Notes under the pieces: model-generated | Database searches by the model: none | Seen by the model: only the letters and a program-made list of their open reading frames with translations | What the model was told of the DNA's origin: nothing | Program-made: the position numbers and the translations under genes | From: Acidobacteriota bacterium | Lineage (GTDB): Bacteria > Acidobacteriota > Terriglobia > Terriglobales > Acidobacteriaceae | Direction of reading: 5' to 3' | DNA: 8,632 nt | Assembly: GCA_021781255.1 (NCBI GenBank) | Contig: JAJXXG010000639.1 | Span: 1 to 8,632, forward strand | Part shown: positions 1 through 5,854 of the stretch, piece after piece | How positions within the stretch are numbered: the stretch's first letter is position 1 | How the letters are laid out: every line of letters begins with the position of its first letter

Positions 1-397
1 CTGGCTTGTCGAGCAGTTCCGCTACGCCGTTCAGGAGCGCGCGCTGGAGCTGCCCCAGGGCGGCTGGGAGATGGAGATCGACAGCCCCGAGGAGCTGGCG
101 CGCGGCGAACTGAAGGAAGAGCTCGGCCTCGGCGCCGCCCTCATGACGCACCTGGGAACGCTCTGGATCGCCTACGGCTTCCTCCGGCAAAAGCTGCACG
201 TGTTCCTGGCCGCCGGCCTCTCACCCGTGCCCAAAGAACCCGACGACGAAGAGCACGATCTCGTGGCCCACTCCGTTCCCATCGCTGAATTTGAGCAGAT
301 GATGCTGGACGGCGCGATCCGCGACGAATGCACGCTCGCAGCCTGGGGACTCTATCTGCTGTGGAACGGGCGACCTGTGAGCCCGCCCGGCCAATGA
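1..397 (+). CDS. NUDIX hydrolase, C-terminal part (5' end outside window)
   Basis: The reading frame is open from base 2 to the tga at 395-397 and gives 131 visible residues. The start lies upstream of the window; the internal ATG at 71 falls inside the Nudix box and is not the true start. The segment ELPQGGW...ELARGELKEELGL matches the Nudix box G-x5-E-x7-R-E-U-x-E-E-x-G-U. The ELKEELGL end, which carries the metal-binding glutamates, is intact. The usual first Glu is Asp and the usual Arg is Gly. The ELPxG lead-in is typical of ADP-ribose and nucleoside-diphosphate-sugar pyrophosphatases, which cleave nucleoside diphosphates linked to another moiety using Mg2+. The acidic C-terminal segment with EPDDEEHD fits that group. 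Substrate cannot be fixed from this fragment. The family is secure; the ADP-ribose assignment is only likely. Confidence 0.85.
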   Translation, partial: WLVEQFRYAVQERALELPQGGWEMEIDSPEELARGELKEELGLGAALMTHLGTLWIAYGFLRQKLHVFLAAGLSPVPKEPDDEEHDLVAHSVPIAEFEQMMLDGAIRDECTLAAWGLYLLWNGRPVSPPGQ

Positions 398-404
398 ACC
401 CTTC

Positions 405-419
405 AGCGGTCCGCTTTTT
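405..419 (+). terminator. weak hairpin plus T-run after the NUDIX gene
   Basis: AGCGGTCCGCT folds into a 4-bp stem with a 3-nt loop and runs directly into a T tract ending at 419. It begins 8 nt after the NUDIX stop codon. Position and T-run suit intrinsic termination, but the stem is very short, so this is a weak call. Confidence 0.25.
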
Positions 420-421
420 GA

Positions 422-435
422 GTGACGCGCGTCAC
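422..435. promoter_or_regulatory. CRP/FNR-family-like operator palindrome
   Basis: GTGACGCGCGTCAC is a perfect 14-nt palindrome. With its flanking bases it reads AGTGA-N6-TCACA, which differs from the CRP consensus TGTGA-N6-TCACA by only the first base. Its centre at 428.5 lies 41.5 bp upstream of the start site predicted from the -10 element at 458-463, the classical class II activator position. The regulator itself is not in the window. The match to the CRP pattern is seen directly; control of the nfnAB pair is inferred. Confidence 0.5.
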
Positions 436-457
436 ACCCTAAGATCGCCAATTCCTT

Positions 458-463
458 CATAAT
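458..463 (+). promoter_or_regulatory. -10 element (CATAAT) of a predicted activator-dependent promoter for nfnAB
   Basis: CATAAT matches TATAAT at five of six positions. No acceptable -35 hexamer lies 16-18 bp upstream, where the sequence is CACCCT. The CRP-like palindrome sits there instead, as expected for a class II activated promoter. The predicted start near 470 gives a leader of about 159 nt. In that leader GAGGCA (481-486) can pair with TGCCTC (511-516). A second, poorer candidate promoter is TTGCCT (510-515), a 16-bp spacer, then TATTCT (532-537). I cannot decide between the two from sequence alone. Confidence 0.4.
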
Positions 464-628
464 CAATGAGGAACAAAGACGAGGCATAGGTCCAAGCTAA
501 TATTCGAACTTGCCTCTAAATGGCGACACGATATTCTTTAATTAGGCGTTGCGCGAGGGCGATTCTGCCAGGCGAAATACTCCCAGCACCAGCACAAATG
601 GACCGAACCGGAGGTCTAGTTTTCAAAT

Positions 629-1570
629 ATGTTCAAGATTCTTGAAGCCCGTACCGTTGGCCTCAACATCAAGCAGTTTGTGATTGAGGCGCCCCGCATC
701 GCGCGCAAGCAGCGGCCGGGGCAATTTATCATTTTGCGGCTGCACGACAAAGGCGAGCGCATCCCGCTCACCATTAAGGGCTCCGATCCAGCAGCCGGTA
801 CCATCACCATTTGCGTGCAGGGCGTGGGCAAGACCACCTCGTTGCTCAACTGCCTTGAGACCGGCGACTCGATTCTCGACATCGTCGGCCCGCTCGGCCA
901 CCCCTCCGAGATCAAAAACTACGGCATGGCCGTGATTCTGGCCGGCAGCGTAGGCACGGCTATGGCGCTGCCCACCGCCAAAGCCCTGAAGGAAGCTGAT
1001 AACCACGTCGTCTTTGTTGAAGGCGCGCGCAGCAAAGAGATGGTGGTGTTCGAAGACGAAGTGCGCCAAGCGAGCCATGAGGCTTACGTGATGACCGACG
1101 ACGGCAGCTACGGCGAACATGGGCTGGTGACAAAAAAGCTCAATGACCTGCTCGCCGCCGGGCGCAAGCCGGACTTTGTGCTCGCCGTGGGTCCAGTCCC
1201 CATGATGCGCGCCGTGGCGCAAATTACTGCGCCGTTGGGCATCAAAACCATGGTCAGCCTTAACTCCATCATGGTTGACGGCACTGGTATGTGCGGCGGC
1301 TGCCGCGTGCTGCTCGGCAACCAGAGCAAGTTTGCCTGCGTAGACGGCCCCGAGTTCGACGCCGCGCAGGTGAACTTTGAGGTTCTCATGCAGCGCAACG
1401 CCATGTATCGCAGCCAGGAGTGCCAGTCGCTCCAAACTTTTGAAGCGCACAAGCAGGAGGAGTTGGCCGAGCTTCGCGCCGAGCTGGCCCAAAAGGAAGA
1501 GGAATCCGCCCGGCTGCGCGCAGAGGTCGCTGCAGCCCGTGCTGCTCGAGAGGAGAAGCTCCATGCCTAA
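629..1570 (+). CDS. nfnA: NfnA-like subunit (FAD, [2Fe-2S]) of NADH-dependent ferredoxin:NADP+ oxidoreductase, with coiled-coil tail
   Basis: This 313-aa protein belongs to the dihydroorotate dehydrogenase electron-transfer / NfnA (sulfide dehydrogenase SudB) family. In characterised enzymes this subunit exchanges electrons with NAD(H) through FAD and passes them by a [2Fe-2S] cluster to NfnB. FAD-domain motifs are RPGQF (29-33) and RIPLTI (44-49). A nucleotide-binding segment ILAGSVGTA follows at 103-111. Cluster ligands fit C222-x2-C225 and C237, with D217 as the likely fourth ligand, as described for NfnA. Residues from about 273 to 312 are Glu/Ala/Leu/Arg-rich, predicted coiled coil, and extend beyond the usual length of about 280 aa. 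GGAGGT at 610-615 is the ribosome site, with a rather long 13-nt spacer; the N-terminus MFKILEA is typical of the family. It overlaps the next gene by 8 nt, so the two are surely co-transcribed. True electron bifurcation is not proven by sequence. Confidence 0.88.
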   Translation: MFKILEARTVGLNIKQFVIEAPRIARKQRPGQFIILRLHDKGERIPLTIKGSDPAAGTITICVQGVGKTTSLLNCLETGDSILDIVGPLGHPSEIKNYGMAVILAGSVGTAMALPTAKALKEADNHVVFVEGARSKEMVVFEDEVRQASHEAYVMTDDGSYGEHGLVTKKLNDLLAAGRKPDFVLAVGPVPMMRAVAQITAPLGIKTMVSLNSIMVDGTGMCGGCRVLLGNQSKFACVDGPEFDAAQVNFEVLMQRNAMYRSQECQSLQTFEAHKQEELAELRAELAQKEEESARLRAEVAAARAAREEKLHA

Positions 1571-3002
1571 GACGAACTCGCTTCCTCTCAAAGAGCGTAT
1601 GAAAATTCCGCGCGCAAAGATGCCGGAAGTCGACCCCGATATGCGCGCCCATAACTTCGAGGAAGTCAATCAGGGACTGTCCGCGATTGCCGTAGTCGAC
1701 GAAGCCTCGCGTTGCCTTGGCTGCGCCAAGCCCGGCTGCCAGGTCCAGTGCCCCGTCGGTGTCAAGATCAGAGAGGTCGTAGACCTGATCTACGCAGGCG
1801 ATTTTCTGGCCGCGGCGTCCAAGATGCGCGAGGATAACGCGCTGCCCGCCATCACCGGCCGCGTTTGCCCGCAGGAGAAACAGTGCGAGGGCGGATGCGC
1901 GTTGGGCAAAAAAGGTAATTCGGTGGCCATCGGCAACCTGGAGCGCTTCATCGCGGACTTTGAGCGCCAGAGCGGCAAACTCGGCTTGCCTGCCATTGCG
2001 CCGCCCACGGGCAAGAGCGTTGCTATCGTGGGAAGCGGTCCGGCCGGCCTCTCGGCAGCCGGCGACCTCATTCAAAAAGGCCATCGCGTGCGCGTCTTTG
2101 AGGCCCTGCACGAGCTTGGTGGCGTGCTCGTCTACGGCATTCCCGAGTTCCGCCTGCCCAAGTCGATCGTCAAGGGAGAAGTGGACAATCTCGCCCGCAT
2201 GGGCGTCGAGTTCGAGACCAACGTGGTGGTGGGCAAGAGCGTCACACTCGACGAACTGATGCGCGTCGAAGGCTACGACGCGGTCTTTGTCGCCACCGGC
2301 GCGGGACTTCCGATGTTTCTCGGCGTGCCCGGCGAACATTTCAACGGCGTCTACTCGGCCAACGAGTTCCTTACCCGCACCAACCTCATGCGCGCCTACC
2401 AGTTTCCTGAGTTCGACGAGCCCATCTACAGCTGCCGCGATAAAGACGTGATTGTGGTGGGCGGGGGCAATACCGCCATGGACGCGGTGCGCACCGCGCG
2501 GCGGCTGGGCGCAAAGACGGCCACCCTGGTCTACCGCCGGTCTGAAGCCGAGATGCCCGCGCGCCTCGAGGAAGTCCACCACGCCCGCGAAGAGGGCATC
2601 GAGTTTCGCATGTTGACCAACCCGGTCGAGTTTCTGGGCGACGAAAAGGGCTGGCTTACCGGCGCGCGTTGTGTGCGCATGGAGCTGGGTGAGCCCGACG
2701 CCGACGGCCGCCGACGGCCTGTCCCGATTGCCGGCTCGGAGTACGTCTTGCCCGCCAGCGTGGCCATCATTGGCTTAGGAACCACCGCCAATCCACTCAT
2801 CCAGAGCACCACGCCCGACCTTGCCACCAACAAGCGCAACTACATCGTGGCCGATCCCGAGACCATGCGCACCAGCAAGCGCGGCGTCTTTGCCGGCGGC
2901 GACATCGTAACCGGCGGCGCCACGGTCATCCTCGCCATGGGTGCCGGACGCAAAGCCGCCGCCTCCATCCACGAATACCTCACCTCCGGCCTGTGGACAT
3001 AG
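1563..3002 (+). CDS. nfnB: NfnB-like subunit (FAD, two [4Fe-4S]), glutamate-synthase small-subunit family oxidoreductase
   Basis: This is a 479-aa flavoprotein of the GltD / NfnB (SudA) group. In NfnAB this subunit holds the NADPH site, the bifurcating FAD and two [4Fe-4S] clusters, and reacts with ferredoxin in the cytoplasm. Cluster cysteines are C51, C54, C59 and C63 (CLGC...CQVQC), then C102, C108 and C112. The FAD Rossmann motif VGSGPAG is at 156-162. The NADPH Rossmann motif VVGGGNTAMD is at 298-307, with YRRSEAEMPA at 324-333. The C-terminal FAD motif GVFAGGD is at 441-447. The same frame is open from 1377, but the ATG at 1563 is chosen: it follows GGAGAAG closely, gives the family length, and overlaps nfnA by only 8 nt. 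GltD homologues paired with a GltB large subunit make glutamate, but no GltB lies here and the NfnA-like partner points to transhydrogenation. Physiological direction is unknown. Confidence 0.88.
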   Translation: MPKTNSLPLKERMKIPRAKMPEVDPDMRAHNFEEVNQGLSAIAVVDEASRCLGCAKPGCQVQCPVGVKIREVVDLIYAGDFLAAASKMREDNALPAITGRVCPQEKQCEGGCALGKKGNSVAIGNLERFIADFERQSGKLGLPAIAPPTGKSVAIVGSGPAGLSAAGDLIQKGHRVRVFEALHELGGVLVYGIPEFRLPKSIVKGEVDNLARMGVEFETNVVVGKSVTLDELMRVEGYDAVFVATGAGLPMFLGVPGEHFNGVYSANEFLTRTNLMRAYQFPEFDEPIYSCRDKDVIVVGGGNTAMDAVRTARRLGAKTATLVYRRSEAEMPARLEEVHHAREEGIEFRMLTNPVEFLGDEKGWLTGARCVRMELGEPDADGRRRPVPIAGSEYVLPASVAIIGLGTTANPLIQSTTPDLATNKRNYIVADPETMRTSKRGVFAGGDIVTGGATVILAMGAGRKAAASIHEYLTSGLWT

Positions 3003-3021
3003 GGCCCAGGCCTTAGTGCCC

Positions 3022-3131
3022 TGAGTCAGAAGTTTGCTTAATGAATTGTCATCCTGAGCGAAGTTTGGCCGGTTTTTGGGCCAAACGGAGTCGAAGGATC
3101 TGCGGTTGATTTTCAACAAATTTCTGACTCA
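3022..3131. repeat. 110-bp inverted-repeat element of the REP/MITE-like acidobacterial type
   Basis: The ends are 15-nt inverted repeats with one mismatch: TGAGTCAGAAGTTTG at 3022-3036 and CAAATTTCTGACTCA at 3117-3131. Inside, ATCCT (3051-3055) pairs with AGGAT (3095-3099). At the centre GTTTGGCC (3063-3070) pairs perfectly with GGCCAAAC (3079-3086) around an 8-nt loop, so the whole unit can form a nested cruciform or hairpin. The split core gtcatcctgagcgaa...gaaggatctgcgg resembles a short repeat I know to be scattered through acidobacterial and some other genomes. It carries no gene. Lying 20 nt after the nfnB stop, it may end or stabilise that transcript. Dispersal in this genome cannot be seen from one copy. 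Confidence 0.7.
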
Positions 3132-3345
3132 CCACACTAGTTGTGGGGATAGGTTAGAAGGAATCCCGGAAAGGCCAGACTCCCTGCTTCCCTGGGAATT
3201 GGCGCATCCTTGAGCCGTGGGAGGCCGCTTGTGATCGCGGCGGCGCTTTGAACCGCCTCCTGGAGCTTTTGCCCCTTTCCCGGCACAGAACGTCTCGGCT
3301 CCCTATTCCCTATCACTTCCTATTGCCTGTCCCTCGCTATTTCGA
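3132..3345. other. non-coding gap: structured segment and degenerate CCTATT(C) tract
   Basis: I find no credible gene here. CCACA (3132-3136) and TGTGG (3142-3146) form a small hairpin. GGAGGC (3220-3225) can pair with GCCTCC (3255-3260), and a competing stem joins GGCGG (3239-3243) with CCGCC (3253-3257). From 3301 to about 3341 the plus strand is pyrimidine-rich with imperfect repeats of CCCTATT / CCCTATC / CCTATTG. The tract resembles repeat-rich spacers seen in acidobacterial genomes. No known RNA family is recognised. Confidence 0.4.
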
Positions 3346-3354
3346 CGCTCCCTC

Positions 3355-3384
3355 TTGACGATGGAGTGTTGGTATCGTCATACT
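3355..3384 (+). promoter_or_regulatory. sigma-70-like promoter for the PIN-TRAM gene
   Basis: TTGACG (3355-3360, five of six matches) and CATACT (3379-3384, four of six) are separated by 18 bp. Transcription would start near 3391. This lies downstream of the GTG at 3366, which could otherwise extend the gene, and upstream of the ATG at 3441, and so supports the latter start. Confidence 0.5.
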
Positions 3385-3440
3385 CGGCATTTGTAGCTTG
3401 TCTGACGTATTTTTTTCATTGCCACTGGAAGCAAGATCTT

Positions 3441-4433
3441 ATGGACATAGTAGTTTTACGCATTCTTTTTGTAATTTTGCTTGCCGTCATCGGTTACTTT
3501 CTTCGCCCCTTCGGCATCCCGACGGGCTGGGAGGGAGCGATTATCGGTGCGTTTTCGGCCTGCGCAGTCATCGTTTTCGAGCTGCGCGTGCGGGCGCTCA
3601 CGCTGCGGCGGCTGATTGGCGCCGTGACGGGCAGTGTGCTCGGCATCTTCGGCGCGGCGCTGTTTTGCCTGGTGCTGCGCTGGGCGCCGCTCCCAGCCAC
3701 GAACTCCGCTGCGCTGCAGATATTCGTGCTCCTGCTCATGACCTACATTGGCCTGCTGGTGGGCGCCAGCAAGGGCGACCTGCTGAACCCCGCGGCGTTG
3801 GGTATGGTGTTTTCAAGCGACAAGCCCACGCGCCGCACCGCCAAGGTTCTCGATACGAGCGTCATCATCGACGGCCGCATCGCCGACATCGCCGAGGCCG
3901 GCTTCATCGACGGCACCCTTGTAGTGCCGGAGTTTGTGCTCCGGGAACTGCAGACTGTCGCCGACTCGACCGACGGATCAAAGCGCCAGCGGGGACGCCG
4001 CGGCCTGGATATGCTGCAGCGGATGCAGTCCAACGCCAGCGTTCAAGTGCAGATCGTGCCTGACGACTTTCCCTCCATCCGCGAAGTGGACCTGAAGCTG
4101 CTGGAACTGGCCAAGAAGTGGGAGGCCAAGGTGGTTACCAACGACTTCAACCTGAACAAGGTGGCCCAACTGCACCACGTGGACGTGTTGAACATCAACG
4201 ACCTGGCCAATGCTCTCAAGCCCGTGGTTCTGCCCGGCGAGAAGATGAGCGTGCTCATTCTGAAAGAAGGCAAGGAGTACAACCAGGGCGTAGGGTATCT
4301 GGACGACGGGACCATGGTGGTGGTGGATCACGCGCGCAAGCTGATCGGCAAGAGCGTGGATATCTCCGTGACCAGCGTGCTGCAGACCGCCAGCGGCAAG
4401 ATGATCTTCGGCAAGCTGGACGAGATCAGCTGA
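3441..4433 (+). CDS. membrane-anchored PIN-TRAM domain protein (YacL-like, putative RNase)
   Basis: This 330-aa protein has three parts. Residues 1-110 are hydrophobic, with about four membrane segments (near 3-20, 33-47, 57-79, 91-108). Residues 134-255 form a PIN domain: VLDTSVIIDGR places D138 at the first metal site, with E169 in VLREL, D190 in RGRRGLD and D235 in VTNDFNLNK as the other acidic positions. Residues from about 263 to 325 form a TRAM domain, a likely RNA-binding beta-barrel. PIN domains are Mg2+-dependent nucleases, and this order matches Bacillus YacL. The likely role is RNA cleavage at the inner membrane, but no target is established. The frame opens with a GTG at 3366, inside the promoter. 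The ATG at 3441, preceded by GGAAG at 3427-3431 with a 9-nt spacer, is preferred and gives a clean hydrophobic N-terminus. It is monocistronic and convergent with the next gene. Confidence 0.87.
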   Translation: MDIVVLRILFVILLAVIGYFLRPFGIPTGWEGAIIGAFSACAVIVFELRVRALTLRRLIGAVTGSVLGIFGAALFCLVLRWAPLPATNSAALQIFVLLLMTYIGLLVGASKGDLLNPAALGMVFSSDKPTRRTAKVLDTSVIIDGRIADIAEAGFIDGTLVVPEFVLRELQTVADSTDGSKRQRGRRGLDMLQRMQSNASVQVQIVPDDFPSIREVDLKLLELAKKWEAKVVTNDFNLNKVAQLHHVDVLNINDLANALKPVVLPGEKMSVLILKEGKEYNQGVGYLDDGTMVVVDHARKLIGKSVDISVTSVLQTASGKMIFGKLDEIS

Positions 4434-4482
4434 CCGGCTGATATCTCATAGGCGGGCGGTCAGGTTCGGCGCAGGCTTAGGT

Positions 4483-4497
4483 CGAGGCGAAACCTCG
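4483..4497. terminator. small hairpin between convergent genes
   Basis: CGAGG (4483-4487) and CCTCG (4493-4497) form a 5-bp stem with loop CGAAA in the 113-bp gap where the PIN-TRAM gene and the moeZ-like gene converge. The position fits a shared terminator, but no T-run follows on either strand, so the call is weak. Confidence 0.22.
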
Positions 4498-4546
4498 CTT
4501 CGGGCCATTCAGACGCGAAAATCGATTAGCGAAACGAGCGGCGCGT

Positions 4547-5725
4547 TCAGTACTTCGGCACCTTGGGGTCGATCTGGTCAGCCCAGGCCAGGATGCCTCC
4601 GGCGAGGTTCTTGACGTTGGGGTAGCCTGCCTCCGCGAGAAACTCGGCGATGCGCTGCGAACGATGGCCCGAGCGGCACTGCACCACAATCTCGCGATTG
4701 CGGTCGAGTTCGGCGAGGCGCTGGGGAACCTCGTTCGGCGGGATGAGCTTGCCGCCGATGTTGGCGATCTGGTACTCGAAGGGTTGGCGGACATCGAGGA
4801 TGAACACGTCCTCGCCGGCGTCGAGGCGCTGCTTCAGCTCCTTCGCACTGATTTGGGGAATGCCATTCTTCACTGCCTGTTCCTGTCGGGTTTCGGGCAC
4901 GATTCCGCAGAACTGCTGGTAGTCGATGAGGCGCGTGACAGTGGCGTTCGGGCCGCAGACCGGGCAGTTTGGGTCTTTGCGCAACTTGAGCTCGCGGAAG
5001 CGCATGGCGAGCGAGTCGACAAGAAGCATGCGCCCAATGAGCGGCTCGCCCTTGCCCAGAATGAGCTTGATGACCTCAGTGGCCTGGATGACGCCAACCA
5101 GGCCGGGCAGAATGCCCAGCACGCCGCCCTCGGCGCAGTTCGGCACCAGGCCCGGCGGGGGTGGGTCGGGATAGAGGCAGCGGTAGCAGGGCCCCTCGCG
5201 CGTGGCAAAGACGCTGGCCTGGCCCTCAAACCTGAAAACTGACCCGTAGACGTTGGGCTTGCCGGTGAGGACGCAGGCATCGTTGACCAGGTAGCGCGTG
5301 GGGAAGTTGTCGGTACCGTCGGCGACGATGTCGTAGTCCCTGAGGATCTCGATGGCGTTCTCGCTCCTGAGCATGGTCTCGTGCTTGACCACGTTAAGCG
5401 CGGGATTGAGGGCAAGGAGTTTTTCCTGGGCAGAGTCGAGCTTACTGCGGCCAATGTCCCTGGTGGAATGAATGATCTGCCGTTGCAGGTTGCTTGCGTC
5501 GACCACATCGAAATCAACGAGCCCAAGAGTCCCTATGCCGGCCGCGGCTAGATACAACGCAAGCGGCGAGCCGAGACCGCCTGTTCCCACGCAGAGAACG
5601 CGCGCGGCCTTCAGCTTCTGCTGGCCCTCCATGCCCACCTCGGGCAGGATGAGGTGGCGCGCATAGCGGGAGAGATCGGCGGCAGTGAGCTCGGGTAGCT
5701 GGATTGGGGAAGTTGTGACGGCCAT
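4547..5725 (-). CDS. moeZ: E1-like sulfur-carrier adenylyltransferase / rhodanese fusion (MoeZ/MoeBR type)
   Basis: This 392-aa cytoplasmic enzyme adenylates the C-terminal glycine of a ubiquitin-like sulfur carrier (MoaD, ThiS or CysO type), and its rhodanese domain can then supply sulfur to form the thiocarboxylate. The N-terminal E1 domain (about 15-260) has the opening RYARHLILPEVG, the ATP loop GTGGLG (47-52), acidic D71/D73, NLQRQ (79-83), K95 and DGTDNF (136-141). Zinc ligands are C180/C183 and C254/C257, and C197 in PNCAEGG is the position of the E1 cysteine. The rhodanese domain (about 290-388) has C350 in the active-site loop CRSGHRS, so it looks catalytically competent. GGAGA (plus-strand 5735-5739) sits 9 nt before the ATG. 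No carrier gene is adjacent; a JAMM protease gene lies two genes upstream. Fusion length and motifs match MoeZ; which carrier it serves is unknown. Confidence 0.9.
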   Translation of the reverse strand: MAVTTSPIQLPELTAADLSRYARHLILPEVGMEGQQKLKAARVLCVGTGGLGSPLALYLAAAGIGTLGLVDFDVVDASNLQRQIIHSTRDIGRSKLDSAQEKLLALNPALNVVKHETMLRSENAIEILRDYDIVADGTDNFPTRYLVNDACVLTGKPNVYGSVFRFEGQASVFATREGPCYRCLYPDPPPPGLVPNCAEGGVLGILPGLVGVIQATEVIKLILGKGEPLIGRMLLVDSLAMRFRELKLRKDPNCPVCGPNATVTRLIDYQQFCGIVPETRQEQAVKNGIPQISAKELKQRLDAGEDVFILDVRQPFEYQIANIGGKLIPPNEVPQRLAELDRNREIVVQCRSGHRSQRIAEFLAEAGYPNVKNLAGGILAWADQIDPKVPKY

Positions 5726-5854
5726 GGCGCGGGCTCTCCGGTCCTACTCAGTGTACCGGGCCGGAGGGCCGGAAGGTAAGACGGTGCTGTGAGCGCAGCT
5801 CTGCAAATTGCGGAGCCGCGCGGATGAAAAGCCGGGTTGCGCCAGAGACGAATG

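Noticed and set aside
1377..1562. N-terminal extension of nfnB by 62 codons
   Set aside because: It would overlap nfnA by nearly 200 nt and the extra residues are Arg/Ser/Pro-rich out-of-frame translation of nfnA.
623..1669. Long minus-strand open frame (348 codons) opposite nfnA
   Set aside because: It is antisense to a gene with clear FAD and Fe-S motifs, its translation resembles no family, and such frames are common opposite GC-rich genes.
1386..2582. Minus-strand open frame of 398 codons opposite nfnB
   Set aside because: It is a shadow of nfnB codon bias: His/Ala/Gly-rich with no domain motif and no ribosome site.
3022..3131. CRISPR repeat or tRNA-like fold
   Set aside because: Only one unit is present, with no regularly spaced copies, and no cloverleaf with conserved T-loop bases can be drawn; it fits an inverted-repeat element better.
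3366..3440. Upstream GTG start for the PIN-TRAM gene
   Set aside because: It lies within the predicted promoter and would put an unrelated 25-residue segment before the first membrane helix; the ATG at 3441 has a better ribosome site.
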